Positions 48,141-60,022 of a stretch of 64,000 bases of DNA are shown piece by piece. Every line of letters starts with the position of its first letter. Position 1 is the stretch's first letter. The DNA is taken from positions 5,520,501 through 5,584,500 of the forward strand of contig OY987244.1 in the NCBI GenBank assembly GCA_963920765.1. The letters run 5' to 3'. The notes beneath the pieces were generated by a model. The model was not told the origin of the DNA. It saw nothing but the letters and a program-made list of their open reading frames with translations, and searched no databases. This DNA comes from Ulota crispa. Taxonomy: Eukaryota; Streptophyta; Bryopsida; Orthotrichales; Orthotrichaceae. The position numbers were made by a program, and so were the translations under genes.

Positions 48141-48867
48141 ATGGTGCTTTCTTTAGTATCATAATCTTCCTTCTATAAATATGGACCTTTTCTTTTAAGA
48201 AATCCTAGCGGTTGGTGCTTGGTATGCTACACATTCACTATTGGAATTTTATTGGGATTTTCATATGTTAGATAAAATGCAAAGTAAAAATTTCAACAAA
48301 TTTTCAAATTGTATCTATGTGATAATATTAGAAAAACTAGACATGTGATATCACATAGAGTGAATGTGTGATATTACAAAGGTCATTATAATTTTAGTAG
48401 TAATGTATGATTAATTCTAGATTCACATATGTTCCTCAAATAAGAATAATTGTTTATATGGAGTGGGTTGGCAAAGGAGGAAAAGTATTTCTTTTAAGAA
48501 AAATTAGAATTATCATTGAATGGTCTTTTGTTACGAACCTCCTGCGGTCCGTAACTTAAATCATCCAAACACTCAAGTAAAACAACAATCTATACACAAT
48601 AAACTACAAAAACCATAGGGAGCTCAACCACCCGACCATAGAGAGATTAATTCCCAAGAAGAATTAATCTCTTCACCCTCCGAGCCCCATGTTATACTAT
48701 CAATCCTTTCATAAATACAAGATTACTTTAACTATTTTTATCTTTCTATCTTTAACATTCATCTCCAACCCTTTGTTGAGGTAAACTCTTAGTTATATTC
48801 TAAATATAACTCATATCATATCTCATCTTTTACTTGGAGTTGTCTAGTTCCAAGTTCCACTCTTTGT
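48141..48867. other. AT-rich intergenic stretch
   Basis: No gene was recognised. GATATTAATTC-type inverted words around 48640-48670 (AATTAATCTCT) form only a short hairpin. Confidence 0.4.
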
Positions 48868-49015
48868 CTTGTCATCAATTGTACATCCATACCTTTGCCC
48901 TCAAGTTGTACATCCCATACACTTGTCATCAAAGATGCATCTTGTACACTTGTCATCAAAGGTACATCCCGTACTTTTGTCACCAAGTTTACATTCCATA
49001 CATTTGTCATCCAAG
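48868..49015. repeat. 27-bp minisatellite, about five degenerate units
   Basis: Units of the form CTTGTCATCAAAGRTGCATC plus TTGTACA follow each other with a 27-base period, clearest at about 48921-49000. The repeat leaves an open 9-residue periodicity on the minus strand (for example VRDVPLMTS, VQDASLMTS), which explains the open frame there. It is not evidence of a gene. Confidence 0.75.
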
Positions 49016-50834
49016 TGGGGTTGTCTAACTCCAATGCATAAATCCATCATCCAAAAATGTCATCCTTCCAGCCTTTGCAGCTTATTTACTAATTCACAAT
49101 TTACAATAAATTAGTTCATCACCAATTGTTTAACTATTAATTCAAAAATCATTGTGAATTAATTCATTCATCAATCTTTCATCCATCCTCAGTGGTTTAA
49201 TTACTAATTCACTATTTATTATGAATTAGTTCATCCCTCAATCAATCATCCATCAATCAATCATCCATCAAGGGTCATGACATCTTTGATAGAGGCATTT
49301 TTGTTTATATAATGTTCCAATCAATTGTTCTTAAAAATTCTTATTATATGTCTTGTTTCATTCATCAATTCCAATTAATCAACATATCTTATTGTACTTT
49401 TCATTTTTGTTAGCACCTATCATGGCCAATCAAATTATAAAATTTGTGGACAATGCAGCACTAGGAACTCTAATTATAAATGTAAGATTTTTATTGGTTC
49501 CATGAACTTGGCAATTTGAATTTTTTGGGCCAACAAAGGTGCATTAAAGGAGTTCCATCTAAACCATCCAAATAAATGTTTGAACAAAGTTTCTATTATT
49601 AAATAGTCCTTTTTGTTAAATTTTGTTGAAACAAAAAATTAGATTCTTGGTTACCTCAAAACTATATAATAAGACCACAAAATTTTAAATGCCAAGCAAG
49701 CATGTATACAATTTGAACCTACAACGCAACCACATTTTGGTTGCAAAGACTAGTTTGTAACTTACAAAATAAAATTGCTCAACAATTTGAAATTTGGTAT
49801 TGAAGAACACACGTGATCACAAGAATTTTGCATTCAATTAAAAAGTCAACAATGGAATTAGGAAAGTGAGTTGACAAATAATGGTGTTTATATAGTATGG
49901 CCCAAAAAAAAATACATTTTTTTTTGATAAAGATGGATCAAAACAACAATACAATACATCACATATCTAAATAGAATGCCATATTTCAATTGCACAATTC
50001 TAAAGATTTACAAATTACTTATGGAATATTCTCATGTTGTTTTACTCTACCTATAATAGCAATATTTGAAAATGTACTAAAATGGTGCTATCGTTTCATT
50101 TCTAAAATTTGTCATCCTACATTTTAGACCAATTTGTGATTGCTTGAAGAATTGGATTTTCCATGGCATTTATCAAATTTCCAATAGAACTGTTTTAGGA
50201 TAGCAAGTAAAATGGGATTCTTGATCTTTTTGTCCACTTAGCTACAACCTATGATTGCTAGTTTTATCCATTTTGTGTGAAACTAGTTTTATCAAAAAGG
50301 TAGAAAACCCTACCTTCCAAAATATAAGGCCCTTCTCAAGTACAACTTACATTAAGTGTTAACATCCAAAACTACATAAACATGAAATACTATAGATTTT
50401 CCACCCATTGCTCATCCAATAATTATAACATTTCACCTCCAACAATAGACTTGGTTGAAATTTTGATACTTTACGATAAACAACATGTTCTTTTTAGTGT
50501 TCTTTCCATTCATATGGATTGATTATGTACATATATGTGTAATTCAATTACACATGTAAGTTTACTACCCTATTTATGATGAGCTTTAAAAAAAAGTGTA
50601 TAGTCTATAAAGGGTTAAGAAAACCTCACTTGTCCCATTCCAACATCTAAATGTTCTGAAGATTATGATCCCATGGAAATAATTTATAATCCATAATTCA
50701 CCCAGCACTTCAGGTGCCACATTGGATCAAGGTCTAAATTAGACCCTTTTGGTGCAAACATTCAATAAGAGTTTGAATCTTGGTTTTGTGATTCATATGT
50801 TCTCCCCTTTGGTGTGAATATACCCTAAGAGATA
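49016..50834. other. AT-rich intergenic region
   Basis: TCATCCATCAATCAATCATC words repeat near 49235-49270. An isolated CTATAAAGGG followed by TTAA (50614-50617) resembles a right end of the TTAA elements without a recognised left end. No gene. Confidence 0.4.
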
Positions 50835-50836
50835 TA

Positions 50837-51210
50837 AGGTAGGAGCACCCATGGGCGTCACGTCCCCATGGGTGTCACTGACAGTGAGCAAATGGTTAAG
50901 GATACTGAAGTCATAGTTATGGGTGACAAAGTGATGGTTGTGGGTACTAGCATGGCAGTTCTGAGTACCCATCTCACTATTTAAGAACCAACAAGCCTTG
51001 TTTTTAGCATCTCTTACACATGATTCCTACAATTTCAGTGATTTTGGACTTTGAAAAATCTTTGTGAACAAATGCTTGCACTTGGAACCTTGTAATTGAT
51101 GCCAATATTTTTGGTTTCCATTTCCTGACTTACAGTATTTTTTTCAAAGGTAATCAATGGTTTTACCTACTCCAAAACCCTTATTTCCACGCTTATGGGT
51201 GTGCCTACCT
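50837..51210. mobile_element. Family B MITE copy B4
   Basis: The ends are AGGTAGGAGCACCCATGGGC and GCTTATGGGTGTGCCTACCT, flanked by TA on both sides. The interior shares TTTGTGAACAAATGCTTGCA with B1 and B2. Confidence 0.85.
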
Positions 51211-51212
51211 TA

Positions 51213-52245
51213 GAATGAAAGAAAGACCACAATAAAAAACTTGCAAGGCTATTCAGAATCTTCTCTTATCGCAACTCCAATAATACCTCTATGATACCTG
51301 TTTGACTGATTATTTCTTTCGTTAATTCTACAGCGTGATTCCTCTGCCTCCGGAGACACCCACAAATGATTAGTGAGCACGTAGATCATGCACAGTAAAG
51401 AATAGTGAGTTTCAGAGTTGTTAACAAGTTATTTAGTAACAATTAATATACTTGCTAATATAACATTCCGATGGCATTAGTTCCCTGACACAACTTGTGG
51501 AATAAATTGAAAAATTTACTCATTTAGCTATTCTGTTTAGTTTTATTGAAACAATATAACTCCTATAGTACAAGTCAAAAAAACATTCTTCATTAAAGAG
51601 TCTTGATTAAAATCTTAACAACCAGCAAGGCCTCTACACCCAAAAATTTCATGAGAAAAAAAAGCGAGGTCCGTTCAAAGGGCAAGTTCAACCGGGATTT
51701 GGATGCTTCTACACCTTCCCTACTTCGGGTACAAACCACTTGAACAAAGGAGGCTTCGCATTTCCAATGAAGTTTGCAAGTTGCAACTCTAGCACATATA
51801 GAGTAGATCATTTAGCATACCTCTTCAAAGCAAGTTGTTGAAAGTACTCCCCAAACATCCACCCCGTGAAAATGAAAAGGGTGGCATATATAGGTCCTCA
51901 AAAAGCATTGGATATGAATCAGAAAATAGCTCATGCAGGACGTGAAGGAGGCTATGTAATATCTACTAGAAACTCGATTTCCACAACTCCTGTTCAACAA
52001 AGGGTGTGTCTTCTGGATGGTAGAACCAATTATGATTACTTTCCTTAAAACTATGAAGGTTAGCAAGCATTTCGAATGTTGCTCAGAATCCATAGGATTG
52101 GATCATGGCCTCGCTCACATGTAGTGAAGAATGATAATAAACAATACACATAACGACTTGCAACTTGATAGCTGTTATCCCTGCTGGGAAAAAGTGAAAA
52201 CAAAGCAATGACATGGTACAGTACAAGATACAACAGCCCAGTGGC
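51213..52245. other. Intergenic region downstream of the 306-aa gene
   Basis: Composition is less AT-rich from about 51590 on. Frames around 51812-52093 on either strand have no recognised motif. Part is likely the 3' untranslated region of the gene to the right. Confidence 0.4.
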
Positions 52246-54047
52246 TCACATGATTCTAGACTTGAGCCCCAAACGCATGATCCTTAACCTGAAAGGTTGT
52301 TCCCCCTCTTGCAAGGGCAACTGGCGAGGAAAATCCACAGATGCTGCCAGTCGCATGGTGCCGAACTGCCCAAAAGGAATGGTTGGATCTTCAAACTCCA
52401 CACCTGCATGGTCATAATACAGATTAAAACACATGAAATGTAGGTATAAAGATTCCTTCATAGCGCACGCAGAAGGTGACGACCTTCACAAATCTACAAC
52501 TTAGTGTATGACGAAATTTGACAGGCATGAAAGGAGCAAGGTACCAGAGATAATGAAACAAAAGTACCTCCAGGAGTGAGATGGAATAGTCTTCCAGAGC
52601 GGTGATAGAGATTGACCAGGAACTGTGAGCTCTGGGGTTCCCAAATCCCCTTCATGGATGACACTGGAATTCTGCACATGCAAAAGCAGAAATAAATCAT
52701 TCATGAAGTCCCAAGAAATGTGACAAAATTTGTCAATCCAGCAAAAAAACACCGTGCCTGATTTTGAAATTATAGATTGAAAGGTGCTACAATCTTCTAT
52801 TCGAGGCAAATTTCAACAGAGATGAGTTAGGGTTTAAGGAGATACTGACCTATAACGTGCCCGGACGGCAAGATTGGTTTCGCCCAGAGGCCATTTACCC
52901 CGGAGCTCCAAGTAGGGCTCAGGGAAGAAATGCAAAGCAGCATACTTGGTCCGGATGCGCAGTTTGGGCTCAGCTTCGCCCCGGTCCATCACCACATTGC
53001 CACCAAAGCCGAAATTCAACGGCAATCGCTCTTGTCCGGTCTCCCAAATCTGCTTGAGCCATTTTTTATAGGAAAAATCAATATCTGCATGTTTCCTTCT
53101 AGAATCAGGTCAGACTAAGAAGACTCAAAACTGGTATTCCCTCTATCCCTCTATCCCTCTAAAAACGTCCAAAAAGATTCCTTGCAAAGGATTAACTGTG
53201 TTTATAGTCTTTGTGCTAGTGACACATGCATTCTAGAATCAATATACCATCATCTCTAGCTTTGATGTTGTTGTTTGGGCACCCAAATTCCATGCAAAAA
53301 ATACCATATTTGTGCATGTTGCCAGCTCCTCATTATTGATGATTTAAAGATTAGTAGCAACATGGGCAAGGCCAAGCTTGCTAGGAAAGGAATGCTGTCT
53401 AATAACTTGCCCCCATGAGATCATTGAACATGGCAAACGCTTTCTCAACGTTTGAAATTAGCAAAAGGGAGCTTTTTAGTGGTACAAGAAACGTGTCTGA
53501 TTTGAACGTTTTTAGAGGGACAATGGAGTACAAGACAATGTACATAAAGCATAGCAATGGAGATACATGGAAACGATCGTTCAAGCACCTGCATGAGCTT
53601 CAGACGAGCACCTCCACCTTGAAGTCCCTGGAACCAACCCCTGGATTGCACGTCCTCAGCATACGCATCCACCTCAGGACCAGAACGCCGATTAGGCGGC
53701 TGCCACGTACCCCTGGGTCTGGCCTTGAGAGGCGTCCTCTGGAGAGGAACGTCATATCGTATTGCTTGTCGTAAATCAACCCTAAGAATTGTCTGTGAAT
53801 TCTGAAACAACCCCTTCAAAGCACCGCCCACACGGTCGAGGATAAGCTGACCTACGGTTCGGTCCTGGTATTGGCCAGGATACGAGGAAGACGACGACGA
53901 CGGTAAACTCTCACCGCCAGGAACTCGCCGCTCAAAAGCACCGGCGTCATTGTAAGGATTGCTCGCCCTACTCCTCTCGTTCTGTAACTCCGTCTCAAAA
54001 TCATACGCCGGCCGCGACGACCTTCTGCTCGTCTCCACCGCATCCAT
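52246..54047 (-). CDS. Uncharacterised plant protein, 306 aa
   Basis: The exons in transcription order are 54047-53589, 53049-52850, 52671-52568 and 52403-52246. All junctions are GT-AG with consistent phase, which is strong evidence of a real gene. The N-terminus (1-65) is Ser-rich and low-complexity. Next comes a possible amphipathic helix (GQLILDRVGGALKGLFQN), then ARPRGTWQPPNRRSGPEVDA. The rest has many short alternating stretches (LRIRTKYAALHFFPEPYLEL, NLAVRARYRIPVS, GTMRLAASVDFPRQL) that suggest a beta-rich fold, possibly a membrane barrel. It ends FRLRIMRLGLKSRIM. I cannot name the family; a plastid or envelope location is only a guess. Intron 1 carries Stowaway MITE M2. A telo-box AAACCCTAA at about 54151-54159 lies upstream. 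Confidence 0.85.
53137..53528. mobile_element. Stowaway-like MITE M2, in intron 1 of the 306-aa gene
   Basis: It runs from TTCCCTCTATCCCTC, with an extra CTATCCCT unit, to GAGGGACAATGGAG, flanked by TA at 53135-53136 and 53529-53530. The interior follows M1 closely (TCCTTGCAAAGGATTAACTG, CCAGCTCCTCATTATTGATG). Confidence 0.82.
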
Positions 54048-54415
54048 TGATGCCTATTCTCAATCTCTAAAACAAAAGAATAACGCAAACAAACTCAATA
54101 CTCAATAACTTACTCACAGTAAAAAAAAACTCAGAGAAAAACAGAGGATTGAAACCCTAATTTCTATGAATTCAAGAATTTTGAAAATTTGCGTTGGCTC
54201 TATTACTCGCAAGCGACCGAATGGTTCCGAACGGTTCCGAATTACTCGATTTGTGCGACATTGCTCGTCATCTTAGTTCAACTTGTGCACATTATTTTAC
54301 TCCAATGTTGCTTTCTATCCCAACAAGTAATCCGAGCAAATCCAGCCGCTCAATCCATTGCAAACGAGGACAATGCAAACAAAGGACAATGCGACGTAAC
54401 GAGGTAGCGGAGAGG

Positions 54416-54709
54416 TCAATGCAATTCCAGAAGGTGCTGAAGAATCGACATACGGGAAGCCAAATTGCTCACCTGGATTGCCGGAGCAGCTGTGATCCTG
54501 AGGAACTGGAGCTGTAGAAATGCGGGGACCGTGACGACAGGGACGATGACGATGAGCCAGGTGATAACACTTGTCTTTCTCACAGGCGCCCAATGGGCTT
54601 CGTTTTCGAGAGGTGGACCTATTACCGCACTTGAACTATATATCCTTCTATCCAAGTATCCATGCACAAACATGCGGAAAAGAGGTACCTTTTGTGGAGG
54701 AAGGGCCAA
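54416..54709 (-). CDS. Candidate small membrane protein, 97 aa
   Basis: The open frame starts MALPPQKVPLFRMFVHGYL and has one hydrophobic segment, SVITWLIVIVPVVTVPAFLQ, at about residues 47-66, long enough to span a membrane. The sequence is richer in GC than the neighbouring repeats. A CAG/GTGAGC word near the end of the segment could be a donor, so the true gene may be spliced. No family is recognised. It stands between the 306-aa gene and TTAA element S2. Confidence 0.35.
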   Translation of the reverse strand: MALPPQKVPLFRMFVHGYLDRRIYSSSAVIGPPLENEAHWAPVRKTSVITWLIVIVPVVTVPAFLQLQFLRITAAPAIQVSNLASRMSILQHLLELH

Positions 54710-54749
54710 TTTGTAGTAGGGCCTATCTCCGCTTGCTTGCCCAATTTAA

Positions 54750-55117
54750 CCCCTAAACGTCCAAGAAGACGAAAATTGTCCTTTTAATGCCAAAAAACAT
54801 CCCGAGGGTAGAAATAAAAAAAAAATTCCAAATTTTTTCTTGAAAGTGGTTAGAGAGATGTGTCACATCACTAAATGTCAAAAATAGCTACTTTCAATGC
54901 CTCCATACTTTTTAAAACACCAATTTGTAAAAAGATGTACAAGGTCTCCTACTGTCCTTTTTGTGAGGGCAGCATACACTATTGACTTTTCCTTCTTTTG
55001 AGGTGAATATTATCTCTTGTGGACACGTGCCACAGGCTGTGCACTACCCATGAATAGTGCACTCTCCTCAATTTGAGCCCCCGGTTGACCATGGGTTTAG
55101 GGTCTATCCTTTAAGGG
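54750..55117. mobile_element. TTAA-flanked piggyBac-like MITE, 360-bp class, copy S2
   Basis: The ends are CCCCTAAACGTCCAAGAAG and ATCCTTTAAGGG, with TTAA at 54746-54749 and 55118-55121. The interior is S1 reversed (CTATTGACTTTTCCTTCTTT). Confidence 0.78.
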
Positions 55118-55130
55118 TTAAGAATCACTT

Positions 55131-56024
55131 CACCAAATAGTACATTTAGGTTGCTCCATTCTAATTTCTTAACATTTCAGACTATTTAAAGATTATCAAA
55201 ATTACAGTAACTTTTGTCATTAGTTATTGTGATAAACAATGGAGGAAGCAAGGAGAGCTTGGGTGCAACAACAAGCGTTAAAGTCAAGGAGCTGAAAAAC
55301 TAGAACGTTAGACATAATCAAAAATTATTGTAGCACAAAAAAAGTTGCATGCCCTGTAGGTGGACAAAGGTGAGTCATGAGGTAACTTCGCCAAGATAGA
55401 GGCAACCTAATTGTGGAGGCAACCTAAATGCACTATTTAGTGTACACCAATTACTGCATTTATGTTGCTCCATACTAATTCCTTGACATTCCACACTATT
55501 TAAATATTAATCAAGACAACAATAAAGTTTGTTAGTAATTATTGTAATAAACAATGGAGGAAGCAAGCAGAGGTTGGGTGCAACAACAAACGCCAAAGTC
55601 AAGGAGCAAGGAAGCTAAATTGTACTAAAAAATAAGAATTATTATAGCATAAAGAGCATTGCATGCCCCTCCAAGTGGCCAAGGGTGAGTCACGAGGTAA
55701 CTTTGCCAAGATAAGGCAACCTAAATGCACTATTTTGGGTACACTAATTAGTGCATTTAGGTTGCCCTACACTAATTTCTCAAAATTCTATGCTATATAA
55801 ATACCTATTACTATAGTAATTTTCATCAATAATAATTGCAATAGTTTTTTTAAAGGGTTTGACAACAACAACAAAGTTGCACAAAAAATAAACTAGCAAC
55901 ATCCAAGTTGTAAACCATGTTAAATCCTTACATCTAAAGAATTGCATGCGGTTCCAAGTGGCCAAGAAATGAGTCATGAGGTAACATTCCAAGGTAAGGT
56001 AACATAAATATACTATTTAGTGTA
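55131..56024 (+). mobile_element. Head-to-tail array of three family J MITEs
   Basis: The units are about 55131-55442, 55443-55741 and 55742-56024. Each begins with TTTAGGTTGC or TTTATGTTGC after a TAGTGCA-like start, and contains GAGTCAYGAGGTAAC. Each ends in a form of AACCTAAATGCACTATTTAG. The three have diverged from one another, so the array is not recent. Confidence 0.75.
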
Positions 56025-57580
56025 AGGGCTACTTTACACCAAGAGTCATGGGCAAAAAAACTTGGGGTCATTTTAACCAAAATTTCACCTCAAATGGCCT
56101 CAAAAAATAGTCACAAGCATTCATTCTAGTGTGAACATAACGAAAAGCAGTTCTCTTATGTGTAAAGGTTTTAAAGCCAAAAAGTGAGCAACCTTTGAGA
56201 ATTTCAAGGAAAAATGGTTAAAAAAAGAGATTGAGGAATGCTATTTATTTTTGTATTCCATCCTTTTATGTCAAAATTCTCAAAAGAATATTTTCATTCA
56301 AATAATCATATTTTAATAGAATTTCCCTAGTGGCTTTTAATTCAAGAATTAGCTTTCCTTTTTAGAGGACCTAATTCTTAGAAATAGGGCCTTGTCAAAT
56401 CTTGTCTTGTTTGAAAATTTGGCCTTCACCTTTAGTACAAAGCCCTTGAGGTTATTTTTAGGAAATCAACCAATGAGATGTTAGCAATAGGAGTGCAAAT
56501 GTTAGAAATCACCCTTAACTTGTAATGCAAAGACATCTTAAAATGAATTAATGGAATTGCTTGAGTCTCGGAATGATGTCATTAGTTGGACCTAAAGGCA
56601 GTTTTAGGGAGAAATTTTAGCTTTTTCCAATTATTTTCTAAAATTTAGTATTTTCAACCAATTTTTCATGGGCAACCAACAAATATTTTGCTATATTCAT
56701 ATGGTGATATGTTATAATTAATTTTTTTTTGCTAGATGTGGCCTATTTTTTATTTAGTGCTTTTAAACTTTTACTAATCATTTTTCCATTTCAAGCAGTT
56801 AATTGGTATTTGGTTCTCCTTGAACATTGTTCCAAGGTTGTAGTTGGTCTATTGATGATGACGTGTCAACTTTATGGCATCAAAAATTGGGTTATTGTAA
56901 TGCATCTACCCATTTCTAGAACTTGGGTTCAATTTGTTGACTTTAAAATAACATGTCCAACTCCAAGATCTTGATGCTCACAACTTTTTTTTTTGTGTGC
57001 AAGAGTACTACTTGAATACGCTAGCCTAAGCATGGGTCTTTGTAAGACTGATTGTGATAAACAAAAGATGGGCAATATAGGATGAAAGACAACCTAGTGC
57101 AAACAAAAAAACAATCTAGGTTGGTATTAGATTGAACCCATGGTGGTTTTAAGAAGGACCATAGTAGGAGCTCAAACAATCAAACAGTTTTGCAAACCTT
57201 AAAAGCAAAAACTATCAATTGTCATATAAATGCTTTCAATAAAATTGCTAGTAAAGAAGCTTGAATAACTTGAATGTAAGCAATTTTAGCTAGTGCAAAT
57301 AGAATTATTATTAATTGAAATTCCAAGTTTATATTAGTGTATATCCAAATTCAACATCTCATAGTTGAGAAATGAATAGGTGTAAAATTTTGAAGAAATC
57401 AAAATAGAATACATGCTCATTTGAAGAAATTAAAAACTAAAGATAAATAAAGTTCACTACCAAATAGTTATGGAAGCCTAGAGTTGAGTTAAAATGGAGT
57501 TTATACTAAAATAAATGTAGAAATAACAAAGGTGAGCTAACAAGCGTAAACAAGAATTTACACTTGAGAAATTGCAATCC
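56025..57580. other. AT-rich intergenic region
   Basis: The longest frame (56729-56974, +) has hydrophobic runs from T-rich DNA and no recognised motif. No bounded repeat was found. Confidence 0.4.
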
Positions 57581-57584
57581 TTAA

Positions 57585-58511
57585 TCCCTAAAGGACCATG
57601 CCCTTTTTTTGTGAAAATCACTAAAAATTGCCACTTCTAGGAGGTTTTGTAAAAAGGGATTTTGTTTTTTGTTTTTGGGAAATCTAACTATAGGAACTTG
57701 CCCTAAACTAGAAGAGGTACTTGTGGGAAAAAAATCAACTCATTCCAAATGGAGAGGAGTGAGATATTTACATCTAAACTGAAAAAAAGAAGTTTCTTCC
57801 ATGTTGCTCAAAAAATTTAGAAGCCTTTGACCACTCTTATAACAAAAAAATTGCTTTACCCAAAGTTGCGCTTTATTTTATCCATGTAGATCAGGTTAGG
57901 TATGTGTGGGAGAATTTCCAAATCAATTGGAACTATACAACACATGGGAAAAAAATAGTAAGTAAAAAGAAGTAGACAATGAGTCAAAACACTAAATTGT
58001 TATGAATTTAATTATTGAAAAGAAGAATGCAAATCCCAACAACGATTATGTTGTGATAAACAATCTACTTCCTTTGGTTTAATTCCTTTCCAAAATATTG
58101 AATATTGTGGAAAATAAAGGACTTCAAAGTTTATTTTAGAGTAATGAATCCATAATTACTTGTAAACAAAAACTCCTCATTACTTTCATCTCATTGATTG
58201 AAATTTAATGATTCAAAGCTGGTCATGGATTAAAAAATCTAGAGAACCAATTTCAAAATTTTATTTTAAAAAATTATAGTTTTTAAAGAAGTTTTTGGGC
58301 TGCCCAGACAAGCAATCCTCCCCAAATTTTCATAAATTCATGCATAACTTCTTCATCAAATATTAGAATGAAGAAAAAATTAGATGCCCACATAGATATT
58401 TGAATTCCTCACCTTCAATAAAAGTTTCAGAAAATCACACAAAGTAATTTAGCCATAGGTACATGCCCAAAGTCCAACTTGTCCCTGAAAGGTACAATGA
58501 TCCTTTATGGG
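57585..58511. mobile_element. TTAA-flanked piggyBac-like MITE, long class, copy L5
   Basis: It begins TCCCTAAAGGACCATGCCC after TTAA (57581-57584) and ends TGATCCTTTATGGG before TTAA (58512-58515). Length 927, identical to L2, of which it is the reverse-orientation relative (GAGAGGAGTGAGATATTTAC near 57758 against GTAAATATCTCACTCCTCTC near 11396). Confidence 0.8.
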
Positions 58512-58515
58512 TTAA

Positions 58516-60022
58516 AAAGAATCTAAATATCTAGTACACATAAATCTTCTAAAAAATCAATTTTACTAAAAATCCAACATATGAAATTCCTTTAGAATTC
58601 TAATATCTTTAGAAACAAATCTGTAACTCCAACATAAAAGAAGTCTAAAAATTCAAAATACAACACCTTACAATTGATAGATGTTTCATTGTAGGAATTC
58701 AAATACCGGTATAAGTATAATTAAGTCACTACTTGAGAGCCTATAATTCTTCAAAAAACATCCAAAATTCCAACACAAAAAAATCATTTGAAATTCCAAG
58801 ACATGTGCAAAAGTCCAAAGTTTAGATGCAGTACTTTGCTATTCACAAATAAAATCATAGAGTTCGAATATGATACGAAGTATCTGTATTATATACACAA
58901 ATGGCAACAGTGACTACATATATAAAGAAAATAAATAGCTAGAAGTGATTACATACAAATGAAATGCAACATTCTACATTCAAAATGTCACAAGCACCTA
59001 TGCGGTTGGGCCTGGACTAAGTAATAGAAATGTAATAAACCGATCTGTAGTGCGCAAAAATATCATTTTTTCCAAGTGGAGCTCATCATACACTTCAGAA
59101 TTTTTCTAAAGACTTTTCATCACCTGATTTGATGGCATGGAAAACCCATGACTGTCGAGCTCAACGGCTTTTGCTGAAGCTGCTGCAAGCTGACATAAGG
59201 CTACAAGCACATGGAGTCCAATAATAAAAATATGCTGTAAACCGATCTTGAAATTCTCAACAAATGCCTGCAAACTGTTGCTTGATCAATGATATTGGTG
59301 TTTACCTCCAGTACCTCATTTTCTAGAGCACTTAGAAACCTCAAGGCCTGGGGTTTCTAAGGATCAATCCAGTTCTTTCCACGACATTGGGCAGATTCAT
59401 TTTAATCTTCCAGTGGATGTCGACACATAAGTAAAAGGATTGCTGAAAACAATCCAAAGAGACTAAAGAAGTCCAAGACCTGCATGAGTTGGTGATTCAG
59501 GATATGCGGATGAGAAAACGATCGATCATCCATACGGTCAATCCCTGCAATGTCCACCAACAAAAGCCGTGAAAACACTTGTTAGATTAGTAATCTTCAT
59601 ACAAGACAGGGGCACCTAAAATCACTACTGACCCAAAATTTCCATCCTAAAATTTTCACGACAGGTACGCGATGATTAAATGGATGCACACCACATCAAC
59701 ATATGATCAAAGTGGAGGTGTTGGATATCTACCCCCAAAATATGACCCTTTTGCATACGGTATCCAATTGACATGCTCGCGGGTGGGTTGGAATCATCTT
59801 TCAAAAACATAATGAAACTTGACCGGTGTAGTAGTATGAATAATGCTTATCAATAAAAGAGGCAATTTTGGATGGCCCCACCCTTGACCAGAGTTCATAA
59901 CACAAGATTCTATTTTTTGAGTGATTCACTAACCTGTGAAGCACATGTAAGCGTTGAACGTTTAGTGGCGTTGAGGTCGTCACAACGTGTTTCAAATATG
60001 AAACAAGGTTGTGGACAGATTG
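58516..60022. other. Intergenic DNA and 3' flank of the G-patch gene
   Basis: The left half is AT-rich without recognised features. From about 59000 composition changes and the sequence is probably 3' untranslated region of the gene to the right. A CATTGCAG/GG word on the minus strand near 59548 could end a 3'-UTR intron. Confidence 0.35.

Noticed and set aside
48816..49034. Open frame of 72 codons on the minus strand
   Set aside because: It is produced by the 27-bp minisatellite, whose period is a multiple of three.
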